Source: Agrococcus carbonis (GTDB lineage: Bacteria; Actinomycetota; Actinomycetes; Actinomycetales; Microbacteriaceae). From it: a stretch of DNA of 64,000 bases. How positions within the stretch are numbered: the stretch's first letter is position 1; every line of letters begins with the position of its first letter. Location: assembly GCF_900104705.1 (NCBI RefSeq), contig NZ_LT629734.1, forward strand, positions 1,302,001-1,366,000. The letters run 5' to 3'. The notes beneath the pieces are model-generated. The model made no database searches. It saw only the letters and a program-made list of their open reading frames with translations, and had not been told where the DNA came from. Made by a program: the position numbers and the translations under genes. This document shows, piece by piece, positions 29,097-38,044 of this stretch.

Positions 29097-30332
29097 TCAG
29101 GGCATCGCATACTGGTCGACCGGCACGAGCTCGATCGCGGCGATGACCTCGAGCGCCGCACGCGCGGGCGCGCTCTCGAGGAAGCGCTCCGCCGCGGCGA
29201 CCGAGCCGAACAGGCGCTCACCGCCCGGCTCGTCGCTCGTCAGCAGCATCGCGCTGTGGTTGCGGTTGACGCCGTCGAGCTGCGCCCACGGGAACGGCGG
29301 TGATCCCTCGGTCTGGCTCGTGAGCGCGACGCGCGCGACGACCCCGCCCTCCCGCTGCTCCCACCACGCGACCGCGGCCAGCCCATCCGCCATCTCGATG
29401 CGCTCGACCTCGCCCCACGCATCGAGGGCGCCGACGTCGCTCGCGTAGCCGTCGTAGTAGCGGACCTGCGTGCCGTCGGGCCCCGTGAACCGCACGTGGT
29501 TGTCCCACTGCGTGCGGCCGTCGTGGTTGGTCACCTCGCCGCTGCGGTCACGCGCCGACCAGCCGGCAGGCAGCGTGACGCGCATCGTGCCGTTCTGCGT
29601 CTCGAAGGTCTCCCCTGCGGCCTCCCCGTCGGCATCGCCGGCCGCCTGCGGCATCGCATTCCAGGGCACGTCGTGCACCTCGAGCGACGCGAGCACGCCC
29701 ATGGTCGTCGCCATCTCGGCACCGCTCAGGCACGCCTCGGCGGCAGCGGCATCCGCCAGCACCTCGGCGCAGCCGTCGAGCCCGTCGACGTGGGCGCTGA
29801 AGACGCCGAAGCGCCCCTCCACGTGCATCAGGTAGGTGTTGGGCGCCAGCTCGTTCGGCGTCGCCGTCACCGCGACCTGCGGCGTAAACCGGCCCGGTTC
29901 GAGCTCCATCCACCAGGCGCTGGCCGTCGCGTCGCCCGCAGGCGGCGACTGCGCGATCGCGCGCTGCTCGACCAGCCGCCACGGCACCTCGCCCCAGCCG
30001 ACGTCGGACATGTAGCCGTCGACGTAGGTGACCCGCGCCCGCTCCTCGTCGTCGACGAGCGTGACCTGGTTCACCCATTGGCGCTCGCCGCCGTGGTTCG
30101 TGGCCGCGACGCTCGTGTCGTCGACGCGCCAGCCCTGCGGCACGCCGAAGGTCGCAGTGCCGTTCTGGGTCGTGAACGGCTCGAGCACGACGGCCTCGAC
30201 GGGCGGCGCGGGGCTCTCGGTGGGGTCGGCGGGCGCGGTCGGCTGCGCGGCGGTCGTCGCGCAGCCGGCGACGAGGGCGAGCGCGGCGGCGGTGCCGAGG
30301 GCGGCGGCGGTGCGGGCGGTGCGAGTGCGCAT
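29097..30332 (-). CDS. Lipoprotein with two tandem 'TQNGTATF-VP-GW' repeats
   Basis: A 411-residue predicted lipoprotein; lipobox LVAGC with the cysteine at about residue 24, then a Pro/Thr-rich linker. Two homologous domains follow (about 60-235 and 245-411). Each begins TQNGT-x-x-F/V-x-x-P-x-GW and contains a TNH-G-QW-N-V segment and YVDGY-SDVG or YYDGYASDVG. The same opening motif occurs in the lipoproteins at 30636-31538 and 31822-32673, so all are paralogues made by tandem duplication. No enzyme motif was seen; a beta-rich surface-exposed binding or cell-envelope sensor role is conceivable but unproven. Confidence 0.8.
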   Translation of the reverse strand: MRTRTARTAAALGTAAALALVAGCATTAAQPTAPADPTESPAPPVEAVVLEPFTTQNGTATFGVPQGWRVDDTSVAATNHGGERQWVNQVTLVDDEERARVTYVDGYMSDVGWGEVPWRLVEQRAIAQSPPAGDATASAWWMELEPGRFTPQVAVTATPNELAPNTYLMHVEGRFGVFSAHVDGLDGCAEVLADAAAAEACLSGAEMATTMGVLASLEVHDVPWNAMPQAAGDADGEAAGETFETQNGTMRVTLPAGWSARDRSGEVTNHDGRTQWDNHVRFTGPDGTQVRYYDGYASDVGALDAWGEVERIEMADGLAAVAWWEQREGGVVARVALTSQTEGSPPFPWAQLDGVNRNHSAMLLTSDEPGGERLFGSVAAAERFLESAPARAALEVIAAIELVPVDQYAMP

Positions 30333-30499
30333 GGTGTGCCTCCATCGTCGGGCGGGCCGCGATGGCCGCCTCATCCCAAGATGTCCGGATGCGGGGCTCG
30401 GGTGTCGCTTCCCGGGTCACGGTTGCATCACGATGCGGGCGCCCGGCGACGGCCCCGCGGTGTTCCGCGGGGCCGTCGGGTCTCTCCGGGTGGAGGTGT

Positions 30500-30632
30500 G
30501 GGGTCTCGTGACGCGGGCGCCTTCGGCGCGCGCTCCTCGACCGGCGAGGGAGCGGGGGTCTCGAGACGCGTGCGGGCTGCGCCCGCGCGCTCCTCGACCG
30601 GCGGAAGGGCCTCGACCGGCGAGGGAGCGGGG
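30500..30632. repeat. REP-like repeat cluster, copy 3
   Basis: Two to three units (GGTCTCGTGACGCGGGCGCC..., GGTCTCGAGACGCGTGCGGG..., CTCGACCGGCGAGGGAGC) packed between two lipoprotein genes. They occupy most of the intergenic stretch 30333-30635; the rest is the upstream region of the neighbouring gene, without further structure. Confidence 0.7.
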
Positions 30633-30635
30633 CGC

Positions 30636-31538
30636 TCAGGGCATCGTGAAGCCGTCGACGCCCGTGAGGCGCACGCTCGCGACCACGTCGAGCGCCGCGA
30701 CCGCCGGCGCGGAGCGCAGGAACGTCACGACCTCGGCCTCGGTGCCGAACGACGGCCGGCCCTCGAAAGTCGCCTCGAAGCGGTAGTTGCTGCGGCTCTC
30801 GCCGTACCAGGTGGGCGAGTTCACCGACCCCTCGTCGAAGCCCCAGTCGTTCGGTCCCTGCAGGTAGGTGAGCGCGACGTGCGGGATGTAGCGGCCCTGC
30901 GAGACGCGCCAGAACGACTGCGCGACGTCGCCGTCGCCCACGGGGCGCGCATCCACCGCCTCCCACAGCTCGGCGTCGTACGACCAGCTGCCCCCGAACT
31001 GCGGGGTGTCGAGGTAGGTGAGCGCGACGCCCGGGCCGACGAGGTCGACGATGTTGATCCACGTCGGCGCACCGGTGTCGGGGTCGAGGGTGGGCCAGCT
31101 GCGGTCGGTGCCCGACCAGCCCGCTGGCACCGTGAACGTCGCCGAGCCGTTCTGCGTCGTGTACGTGCCGGGCGCGACGGGTGAGGGAGGGGGCGTCTCG
31201 AGCGCGGGTGCCGGCTCAGGCTCCTCGTCGTTGGGCTGCGAGCGGGCGGCCGGCACCGATGCCGCGGGCGTGGCCGACGGCGAGCCGTCGATCACCGGGG
31301 GCGTGACGGATGCCGTGGTCGGCTCGGGCGCCTCGGACTCGGTCGCGGGGGCGGAGACGGCGGTGGTCTGGGCGGTGGGCATCGGCTCGGTCTCCGTGGG
31401 GTCGGCGGCGGTCGTCGAGGACGTCGGCGTCGGCGGCGCCGCGGGCTCCTCTGGCGCCTGCGCGCAGGCCGCGAGCAGTGCACCGATGGTCAGGATCGCC
31501 GCGGCGGAGGCCGCCCGGCCGGTCGTCGATGCGCGCAT
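30636..31538 (-). CDS. Lipoprotein paralogue with one 'TQNGSATF-VP-GW' domain
   Basis: A 300-residue protein. The lipobox LLAAC places the cysteine at about residue 25. A low-complexity Pro/Thr/Glu linker of about 100 residues follows, then one C-terminal domain opening YTTQNGSATFTVPAGWSGTDR. That domain is a paralogue of those in the genes at 29097 and 31822. The very long disordered linker suggests the domain reaches out through the cell wall. Function unknown. Confidence 0.78.
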   Translation of the reverse strand: MRASTTGRAASAAAILTIGALLAACAQAPEEPAAPPTPTSSTTAADPTETEPMPTAQTTAVSAPATESEAPEPTTASVTPPVIDGSPSATPAASVPAARSQPNDEEPEPAPALETPPPSPVAPGTYTTQNGSATFTVPAGWSGTDRSWPTLDPDTGAPTWINIVDLVGPGVALTYLDTPQFGGSWSYDAELWEAVDARPVGDGDVAQSFWRVSQGRYIPHVALTYLQGPNDWGFDEGSVNSPTWYGESRSNYRFEATFEGRPSFGTEAEVVTFLRSAPAVAALDVVASVRLTGVDGFTMP

Positions 31539-31636
31539 CGCGGTTCCTCTCCGGCGGGGCGCTTCCCCGCTCGACCTGACATGTCCGCTGTGCGGTGCGG
31601 GTTACGGGCGGGAGGTCACGGGATGGTCACGGATGG

Positions 31637-31813
31637 GGGTCTCGTGACGCGTGCGCCTTCGGCGCGCGCTCCTCGACCGGCGAGGGAACGGCGGGGGTCT
31701 CGTGACGGCCCTGCGGGCCGCCTCGAACGGCGAGGGGACGGGTCTCGTGACGCGGGCGCCTTCGGCGCGCGCTCCTCGACCGGCGAGGGGACGGCGCGCG
31801 CCCCTCGACCTGC
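31637..31813. repeat. REP-like repeat cluster, copy 4
   Basis: Three units in a row, each running GGTCTCGTGACGC... to CTCGACC-GGCGAGGG, between two lipoprotein genes; one middle unit is shortened (ACGGCCCTGCGGGCCGCC). Confidence 0.7.
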
Positions 31814-31821
31814 GAGCGGGG

Positions 31822-32673
31822 CTACTGCCAGGGGGAGGCGGTCAGGTCGTCGTGGTGCAGCTCGAGCGAGGCCACGACGCCGAGCATCCGCTCCTCGAGC
31901 TCGCCCGCGAACCACGCCTCGGCCGTCGTCACCCCCGCGTACCAGCTGGGCTGGTGGCCGGTGAAGCTGCGGCACATGTCGCCGGCGCAGACGCTGCCGT
32001 CGGGCAGCGTCGTTGCGCCCGCCGTCGTCAGCCCGACGCCGTGCTCGCGTGACGGCGAGCCCATGTACTCGCTCGCGTACGACCACGAGACCGCCTCGAG
32101 ACCGCCCGCGACCCCGCGCCGCTCCCCCGCGTCCCACGACGCCGGCGTGCCGCCCGGCGACATGTTCGCGCGAGGCCCCTCGGTGAACATGAGCGCGGTG
32201 TCGCCGTTCGGCTCGAGCAGCCGCACGATCGTCAGCCAAGCCGCCCGGCCGCGCGCGTCGACCACCTCGGTGTACTGCGGCTCGACGCGCCAGTCGAGCG
32301 GCACGGCGAAGCTCGCGGTGCCGGTCCCGGTGGTGAACCGCCAGTGGTTGCGGCCGTCGATCACCTCGAGCTCGCGCGCAGAGCCCGCTCCCGAGCGCGG
32401 CGGCTCGGCGAGGGCGCTCGGCGCCGAGCGGTCGTCGATGATCGCGCCGCCCGCGGGGCCGACGGCCGTGGGATCGGGCGTGGGCGCCGCATCCGCCCCC
32501 TCGGTCGCCACCGGCGTGGCCGCCGCGTCGGTCGGCGCAGCGGAGGCGTCGGGCGTGCCGGTCGGCGCGGGCGGGGCGGCGGTGCAGCCGCCGAGCCCGG
32601 CCGCCGCGAGCCCGGCCGCCGCGAGCCCGACGACCAGTGCGGCGGCTCGCATGCGATTCCGGAAGGAGCTCAT
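31822..32673 (-). CDS. Lipoprotein paralogue in the ECF sigma operon
   Basis: A 283-residue predicted lipoprotein (LGGC, cysteine near residue 30) with a Pro/Ala/Thr linker and a C-terminal domain opening FTTGTGTASFAVPLDWRVEP, related to the two neighbouring lipoproteins. Its ATG comes 1 base after the stop of the upstream lipoprotein gene, so it is the last cistron of the sigma-factor operon. GGAAGGAG lies upstream of the start region. Function unknown; co-expression suggests an envelope-stress role. Confidence 0.78.
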   Translation of the reverse strand: MSSFRNRMRAAALVVGLAAAGLAAAGLGGCTAAPPAPTGTPDASAAPTDAAATPVATEGADAAPTPDPTAVGPAGGAIIDDRSAPSALAEPPRSGAGSARELEVIDGRNHWRFTTGTGTASFAVPLDWRVEPQYTEVVDARGRAAWLTIVRLLEPNGDTALMFTEGPRANMSPGGTPASWDAGERRGVAGGLEAVSWSYASEYMGSPSREHGVGLTTAGATTLPDGSVCAGDMCRSFTGHQPSWYAGVTTAEAWFAGELEERMLGVVASLELHHDDLTASPWQ

Positions 32674-32674
32674 G

Positions 32675-33454
32675 TCATCCCTCCACCGGCTGCAGCACGA
32701 CCCACGCGGTCACGCCGGCGTCGGCCACGATCATGGGCATCGGACCGCCGAGCCGGTCGACGCCGACGCGCAGCGCCAGCCCATCGCCCCAGCAATCGAA
32801 CGGGATGCCGCCCACCGTCACCCGGCCCGTCTCGCCCTCGCACGTGACAGTGATGTCGAGCGCGCTCGGCGAGCCGAGGCCGCGCACGAAGCCCGCGCGC
32901 GAGGCGGTGTCGAGCTCGCGACCGGCGGGCATGGCCACGATGAGGGGCGCCGTCGCATCGGCCTCGAGCACGGCGTGCGCCCGGGTCGCACCGGCCGGAA
33001 CGCCGAGCTGCACGACGACGCCGCCCCAGGCATCGCGGCAATCCGCCGCGGAGCCGTCGACGGCGCCATCGGTGCGCGTGCCGCCCGTCCAGATGCGGCT
33101 CGGCAGCGAGCACGCCACGTAGAGGTCGCGCGCGCCGGCACCCGCCACGGCGCCGCCGACCGGCAGCTCTGTGAGGGCGGGCTCGATCTGCGGGAGGCCG
33201 ATCGCGCGGGGCGGCAGGGCGGGTGCGGCGGGCGCCGTCGCAGCGGGCGCCGGCGTGGCCGATGCTGGGGTGGCGGATGCGTCGGGGTCGGGAGACGCGG
33301 AGCCCCCGTCGGCAGAGCTCGGCTCGGGCGACGCGCTGCCGCTCGGTGCGGGCGCCAGAGTGCTCGGGTCGGGACCCTCGAGCATGCCGGAGGGCGCGCA
33401 TCCGCTCACCACCAGCACGGCCGCGAGCGCCGCCGCCCACGCGAGCCGGCTCAT
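32675..33454 (-). CDS. Lipoprotein of the ECF sigma operon
   Basis: A 259-residue protein from ATG 33454. The signal peptide ends VVSGC (cysteine about residue 19) and is followed by an Ala/Pro/Ser linker. The C-terminal part (VTVGGIPFDCWGDG, LDITVTCEGETGRV) shares a short motif with the C-terminal half of the upstream anti-sigma-like protein (VTVGGVRFDCAAGWEGYG), so the two extracellular domains are probably related. The ATG overlaps the upstream stop as ATGA. No known family was recognised. Confidence 0.75.
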   Translation of the reverse strand: MSRLAWAAALAAVLVVSGCAPSGMLEGPDPSTLAPAPSGSASPEPSSADGGSASPDPDASATPASATPAPAATAPAAPALPPRAIGLPQIEPALTELPVGGAVAGAGARDLYVACSLPSRIWTGGTRTDGAVDGSAADCRDAWGGVVVQLGVPAGATRAHAVLEADATAPLIVAMPAGRELDTASRAGFVRGLGSPSALDITVTCEGETGRVTVGGIPFDCWGDGLALRVGVDRLGGPMPMIVADAGVTAWVVLQPVEG

Positions 33455-34308
33455 CGCTCCACCGCGTAGGTCACGCTCACGAGCGCGTCGCCCTCGAGCT
33501 CGATGCGCGGGCCGATCTCGCCCGGCCGGATGGGCACGCCCCACGCGGCCTGGGTGACCGACTGCACGCCGTAGCCCTCCCAGCCGGCGGCGCAGTCGAA
33601 CCGCACGCCGCCGACGGTGACGGCGCCCTGGTCGCGGTGGCACTCGACCGAGACGGTCGCGCTCGCGCCGTCGATGCTGCCGACCGGCGGCGCGCCCGCG
33701 TCGACGATGCTGAGCGCGCCGTCGAAGTCGTCGCTCGCGGTGAACCGCGGGTCTCCGTCGTCGATCAGGTCCGCTACGCCGAGCTGCGTGAAGCCGGTGC
33801 CGGCGGGGTGGTCGGCGCAGTCGACCCAGCGCTGGCCGCCGTAGTCGACCGTGCCGTCGGCCTCGCACACGAGGTAGACGTCGAAGGTGCGCTCGACGAC
33901 GGGCGCCTGGCCCGCGGCGCCGGCGTCGCCGCACTCCTCGCACCGCAGCACGTCGAGCACCTCGGGCTCGCCGGCCGCGACGCCCTCGAGGCCGGGCGGG
34001 GCGGTCGGGTCGGGCCGGTCGGTGGGTGCGGCCTCGCTCGCGCCCGGCTCGCTCGGCGCAGGGGTGTCGGCCGGCTGGCTCACGCCCGGCGTCGGCGCCG
34101 CCTGATCGCGATGCGGGTCGCCCGCGGCGCCGGCGAGCTGCCACGCGCCCACCCCGACCACCGCGGCGGCGATCACCGCGAGCGCGCCGCCCGCGATCGC
34201 CTGCGTGCGGCGGCGCTCGCGCACGCGCTCCCGCACCGCCATCGTCGACAGGCCCCGACGCATCCGCGCCTGGAAGTCATCGCCCATGGGGGGCGGCTGC
34301 TCGCTCAT
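33451..34308 (-). CDS. Putative anti-sigma factor, single-pass membrane protein
   Basis: A 285-residue protein. A short cytoplasmic N terminus (MSEQPPPMGDDFQARMRRGLSTMAVRERVRERRRTQ) precedes one membrane helix (AIAGGALAVIAAAVVGVGAWQL, about 37-58). An extracellular Pro-rich linker then leads to a domain with CEECG and the motif VTVGGVRFDC. Position directly after an ECF sigma gene, with an ATGA overlap, is the classic place for its membrane anti-sigma factor. I see no clear zinc-binding (ZAS) motif, so this is based on context and topology. The extracellular domain resembles the next lipoprotein. Confidence 0.7.
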   Translation of the reverse strand: MSEQPPPMGDDFQARMRRGLSTMAVRERVRERRRTQAIAGGALAVIAAAVVGVGAWQLAGAAGDPHRDQAAPTPGVSQPADTPAPSEPGASEAAPTDRPDPTAPPGLEGVAAGEPEVLDVLRCEECGDAGAAGQAPVVERTFDVYLVCEADGTVDYGGQRWVDCADHPAGTGFTQLGVADLIDDGDPRFTASDDFDGALSIVDAGAPPVGSIDGASATVSVECHRDQGAVTVGGVRFDCAAGWEGYGVQSVTQAAWGVPIRPGEIGPRIELEGDALVSVTYAVER

Positions 34309-34934
34309 GCCGGCACCTCCTCGAGGTCGAGGTGGTCGAGGCCGGGCGCGGCGCCGTGCCGCTCGAGCACCGCGCGCAGCTTGGTCTTCGCGCGGTGGAT
34401 GCGGGTCTTCGCGGCGCCGTAGCCGAGGCCGATCGCGCTCGCCGCGTCGGCGAGCGGCAGCTCCTCGAGCAGCACGAGCGAGATGAGCCGCGCATCCTGC
34501 TCGGGCAGCTCGCGCAGCGCCTGCGCGACGGCGCTGCCCGCGTCGAGGCGCTCGAGCCGATCGACGGCGACATCGGCGGCATCCGGCGCATCGGGCCCGA
34601 GCGGGATGTGCGCGATGAGCCGCTGGTTGCGGCGGATGCTGCGGCTCGCGTTGCGCGCGCAGTTGGTCGTGGTGGCGAGCAGCCACGGCAGCACCGAGCC
34701 GTCGACGATGCGCACGCGGCGACGCGACCGCCACGCCTCAGCGAAGGCTGCGGCCGTCACATCCTCGGTGTCCTGCCGGTGCTGCATCAGTCTCCATGCG
34801 TGTCGCCACACGCGGTCGCCGTGGCGATCGAAGACCGCCGCGAAGGCGACCCCGTCCCCGCGCACGACGGCATGCCACAGCTGCTCGTCGGTCTGCGCGA
34901 GGTCCACAGCCTGGATTGTCCGGGTCGCGGGCAC
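34305..34934 (-). CDS. ECF-type RNA polymerase sigma factor
   Basis: A 209-residue sigma-70-family factor with only regions 2 and 4. Region 2 spans FDRHGDRVWRHAWRLMQHRQDTEDVTAAAFAEAWR (about 35-70), and region 4 contains LPEQDARLISLVLLEELPLADAASAIGLGYGAAKTRIHRAKTKLR (about 142-187), with the helix-turn-helix in its second half. It heads a four-gene operon with the anti-sigma-like protein and two lipoproteins. GTG 34934 is the longest start; GTG 34907 (VDLAQTDEQLW) is an alternative, since TGTAAC and GACAAT elements lie between the two. Autoregulation is likely but not demonstrated. Confidence 0.9.
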   Translation of the reverse strand: MPATRTIQAVDLAQTDEQLWHAVVRGDGVAFAAVFDRHGDRVWRHAWRLMQHRQDTEDVTAAAFAEAWRSRRRVRIVDGSVLPWLLATTTNCARNASRSIRRNQRLIAHIPLGPDAPDAADVAVDRLERLDAGSAVAQALRELPEQDARLISLVLLEELPLADAASAIGLGYGAAKTRIHRAKTKLRAVLERHGAAPGLDHLDLEEVPA

Positions 34935-35056
34935 GGGTTACAGCGGCGGCGCGCGGCACCTGCGGCGATCCGCGCCGCGACCCGCTCGCGCAGCGTGATC
35001 TGGGTCGCCGCTCGCCCGCGGCGCGGCGCGCATCCGTTGCACGGAATGATGGATGG

Positions 35057-36268
35057 GTGAGGCGGCTCGATCGTGCGGCGCCCGGCGGGCGCCCGGGTCG
35101 GGAGTTCACTGCGGGCACGCGCGCGCAGGGCGCCCGCCAGCTCGCCGCCTCGGTGCCGGTGCGCACGGCCGCGAGCGGCGCGCAGATCGCGATCCCCATC
35201 CTCGCGGTCGCCACGACCGGCGACATCGCGCTCGGCGCCATGCTCGTCGCGCTCGCGCTCATGCCCGGCATCGTCGCCGCGCCGCTCGTCGGCGCGCTGC
35301 TCGACCGCTCGCACCGCCCGCGCGCGTGGATGATGGGCGCGGCGGCCGGCACCGCCGCCGCGTACGCGGTCGCCGCAGCGCTCGACCCGCTGCCGGTGTG
35401 GCTCGTCGCGAGCGCGCTCGTGGTGAGCGGGCTGCTGAACCCCTTCGGCTTCGGCGGGCTGTCGAGCTTCCTCTCGACCGCCGACGACGGCGACCACCAC
35501 CGCGCCTACGCGCTCGATGCGCTGAGCTACAACCTCAGCGGCGTCGCCGGCCCCGCGCTCGTCGCGGTGCTCGCGCCGACCGTCGGACCGCGCTGGGCGC
35601 TCGTGGCGATGGCAGCGATCGCGCTGTGCTCGGTCGCCGCCTACCCGCTGCTGCACGTCGAGCCGCGCGAGACCGAGCGCACGGGGCTGTGGCGCTCGAT
35701 GGCCGCCGGCATCGTGGCGCTCTCGACCCATCGGCGCCTCGCGGTCGTCACGACCTCGGGCACGCTCGCCGAGCTCGGCCGCGGCATCCTGCCGATCGCC
35801 GCGATCGGCATCGCCGTCGCGACCCTCGGCGATCCCGCGGCGAGCGCGATCGTGGTGACCGCCTTCGCGATCGGCGCGCTCCTCGGCGCGGCGATCGAAC
35901 CCATCCGCCGCCGCTCGCTCTCGCCGCAGGCGACCATGCTGATCGGCTTCGGGCTCACGGGCCTCGCGACGCTCGCCGCCGCGCTCGACCTCGGGCTCGT
36001 CTGGACGGTGGCGCTCGTCGGCATCTCGGGCCTCTGCACCGCCGCGCCGACCGCGGCGATGCTCATGCTGCGGCGCACCGAGAGCCCCGAGGGCGTCGTC
36101 GCGCAGGTCTTCACGGTCGGCGCCGCGCTCCGCACCGCCGCGAGCGCCGCGGGCACCGCGATCGCAGGCGCGCTCGCGGGCCTCGACCCGCTGCTGCTGC
36201 TCGCCGGTTCCGGCCTCGTGTGGCTGCTGAGCGGCGCGACGATGCTCGCGTTCCCGCGGCGCGGCTGA
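35057..36268 (+). CDS. MFS transporter
   Basis: A 403-residue major facilitator superfamily carrier with twelve predicted helices. MFS features include GALLDRSHRPRAWM (motif A-like loop, about residue 80) and YALDALSYNLSGVAGPALVA. The N-terminal 30 residues are charged and cytosolic. GTG 35057 follows TGGATGG, with no strong ribosome site. It diverges from the sigma-factor operon. The substrate is unknown; an exporter of the DHA/enterobactin-exporter type is the likely class. Confidence 0.85.
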   Translation: MRRLDRAAPGGRPGREFTAGTRAQGARQLAASVPVRTAASGAQIAIPILAVATTGDIALGAMLVALALMPGIVAAPLVGALLDRSHRPRAWMMGAAAGTAAAYAVAAALDPLPVWLVASALVVSGLLNPFGFGGLSSFLSTADDGDHHRAYALDALSYNLSGVAGPALVAVLAPTVGPRWALVAMAAIALCSVAAYPLLHVEPRETERTGLWRSMAAGIVALSTHRRLAVVTTSGTLAELGRGILPIAAIGIAVATLGDPAASAIVVTAFAIGALLGAAIEPIRRRSLSPQATMLIGFGLTGLATLAAALDLGLVWTVALVGISGLCTAAPTAAMLMLRRTESPEGVVAQVFTVGAALRTAASAAGTAIAGALAGLDPLLLLAGSGLVWLLSGATMLAFPRRG

Positions 36269-36288
36269 GGGGGCCGGGCGGTCGCCGC

Positions 36289-36900
36289 TCAGAGCTCGTC
36301 GAGCAGGCCCTCCATCTCGGTGATCTCCGCCCGCTGCGACTCGATGATCGACTCGGCGAGCGCGATGACGTCGGGCATCGCACCCTGCCGCACCTCGGTC
36401 TCGGCCATCTCGATCGCGCCCTCGTGGTGCTCGATCATCTGCTCGAGGAAGAGCGCGCTCGCCGCGGCGCCGTCAGCCTGCTCGAGGGCTTCTATGTCGT
36501 CCTCCGACATCATGCCGCCCATGCCGCCGCCGTGGCCCATGCCCGCGTGCGGGTCGGCGTGCATGCCCCAGGCGTCGAGCCAGGCCTCCATCTGCGCGAT
36601 CTCGGGCCCCTGGGCGTCCTTGATGCGCTGGGCCAGGTCGCGCACCCGCGGGTCGACGTCGGGCTTGCCGAGCACGACATCCGACATCTCGATGGCCTGC
36701 TCGTGGTGGGGGATCATCATCATCGTGAACATCGTGTCGGCGGCGTTCGGCTGCTGCGCCGACGCGGTGCCGGATGCGGTGGGCGTCGGCTGGGCGCTGC
36801 CGGTTCCGCCGGTCGCGCAGCCGGCGAGGGCGAGGCCGGCGACGAGCGCGCCGGCGGTGAGGACGCGCGCCGTCAGCGCGCGGAAGGTGTGCATGTGCAT
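36289..36900 (-). CDS. DUF305 lipoprotein (ferritin-like, metal-associated)
   Basis: A 203-residue protein. The signal peptide ends LALAGC (cysteine about residue 26). Two DUF305 half-repeats carry the metal-ligand-like motifs MMIPHHEQAIEMS and EQMIEHHEGAIEMA, and a Met/His-rich stretch (WGMHADPHAGMGHGGGMGGMM) lies between them. DUF305 proteins are often linked to copper handling. It overlaps nothing and is convergent with the MFS gene. The DUF6153 gene upstream on the same strand is its usual companion. Confidence 0.9.
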   Translation of the reverse strand: MHMHTFRALTARVLTAGALVAGLALAGCATGGTGSAQPTPTASGTASAQQPNAADTMFTMMMIPHHEQAIEMSDVVLGKPDVDPRVRDLAQRIKDAQGPEIAQMEAWLDAWGMHADPHAGMGHGGGMGGMMSEDDIEALEQADGAAASALFLEQMIEHHEGAIEMAETEVRQGAMPDVIALAESIIESQRAEITEMEGLLDEL

Positions 36901-36983
36901 GGTCGTTGCTCTCTCGTTCGAGGGGTCGGTGGCATGGGCGCGCGAGGCGCCGCGGGCTGACCGCGGAAGGGCCAGGCCACCGA

Positions 36984-37424
36984 TCAGGTGCGGCTGATCG
37001 AGAGCAGGACGAGGCTGGGCGGGGGCATCGCATGCCCGACGACGCCCGGCGCGCGAGACGCGAGGCGGGGCAGCACGAGCAGCGCGGCCGCACCGCCCCG
37101 AGCAGGCGGCAGCAGCAGGACGAGCCCCGCGAGCAGGGCGAGCACGCACGTGATCATCGCGGTGTGGTCGTGCGTCGGCGCGGGCTGAGCGGCGCCGTCA
37201 CCGTCGTCGTGCCCGGCCGCCGCCGCATCCGTCATGGCGTGGGAGGCGTGGTGGCCGGCGGCGATCGACTGGGTCGGCGCGGCGGACCCGTGCCCTGACG
37301 GCGCAGCCGAGAGCGTGTGCATGCCGAGCAGGCCGACGATGAGCGCTGCCAGTGCCAGCAGTCGCCGCACGGGGATGCCGCCGCCCGTTCGGGCCGCGGC
37401 TCCGACTGCCGACCGCTCGCCCAT
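36984..37424 (-). CDS. DUF6153-like His-rich membrane protein
   Basis: A 146-residue protein with two predicted helices (LLALAALIVGLLGMHTLSA near residue 25 and MITCVLALLAGLVLLLPP near 93). Between them is a His-rich extracytoplasmic segment (AAGHHASHAMTDAAAAGHDDG, THDHTAM). Short His-rich proteins of this type are encoded next to DUF305 genes in actinobacteria and may bind metal. ATG 37424 is chosen; the in-frame region before it is Arg-rich and non-coding in appearance. GTG 37370 (VRRLLALAAL) is an alternative start. Confidence 0.75.
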   Translation of the reverse strand: MGERSAVGAAARTGGGIPVRRLLALAALIVGLLGMHTLSAAPSGHGSAAPTQSIAAGHHASHAMTDAAAAGHDDGDGAAQPAPTHDHTAMITCVLALLAGLVLLLPPARGGAAALLVLPRLASRAPGVVGHAMPPPSLVLLSISRT

Positions 37425-37525
37425 GCCGCACACTCTACGCCCGGAGCGGCCGACGCCAGCGGGCCTGCACCGGCCCGCCTGCACCGACCGCTTGTGCACC
37501 GCCGCCGTGCGGGGCACGCTGGGCT

Positions 37526-37987
37526 ATGGCCGTGTACGAGTTCGAGCTCGAGCGGGTGATCGCCGCCCCGATCGAGGCGGTCTTCGACCGGCTCGCCGAC
37601 ATCGAGGGCCACCACGACTGGATGCCGCACAAGCGCACGATCTTCCGCGCGACCGAGCAGACCTCGCCCGGACCGCCGCGCCGCGGCACCACCTACGTCG
37701 ATCGCACCTCGGTCGGCTCGACGCCGGGCGAGATCGCCGTCTTCGAGCGCCCCACCCGCCTCGTCTACCACTGGTGGGAGCCGTGGCGCGGTCGCATCAT
37801 CGCCGAGGGCTGGCCCGGCTACGAGCTCACGGATGCGGGGGACGGCACCACGCGCGTGCGCCACACCGCGCGCCTGCAGGTGCGCGGCACCCGCCAGCTC
37901 GCGATGCCCGTCTACCGCGTGCTCGCGAAGCGCGAGCGCACCACGACGCTCGAGGCGCTGCAGGCGTCGTTCGCCCAGGAGCAGTAA
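37526..37987 (+). CDS. SRPBCC family protein (polyketide cyclase/AHSA1-like)
   Basis: A 153-residue single-domain protein with the START/SRPBCC pattern: EFELERVIAAPIEAVFDRLADIEGHHDWMPH at the N terminus, RLVYHWWEPWRGRIIAEGWPGYELTDAGDGTTRVRH in the middle, and a long C-terminal helix (KRERTTTLEALQASFAQ). Such proteins bind lipids or aromatic ligands in a deep cavity. No ribosome-binding site is striking upstream of ATG 37526. Ligand unknown. Confidence 0.85.
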   Translation: MAVYEFELERVIAAPIEAVFDRLADIEGHHDWMPHKRTIFRATEQTSPGPPRRGTTYVDRTSVGSTPGEIAVFERPTRLVYHWWEPWRGRIIAEGWPGYELTDAGDGTTRVRHTARLQVRGTRQLAMPVYRVLAKRERTTTLEALQASFAQEQ

Positions 37988-38044
37988 GGCACGCCTCGGC
38001 GACTTGGGCGCTGTGCGAGCATCGCGCTGTGCGAGCATGGCGCC

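Noticed and set aside
30500..31813. Repeat clusters as CRISPR or IS ends
   Set aside because: There are no unique spacers, no terminal inverted repeats flanking a transposase, and units overlap REP-like hairpins.
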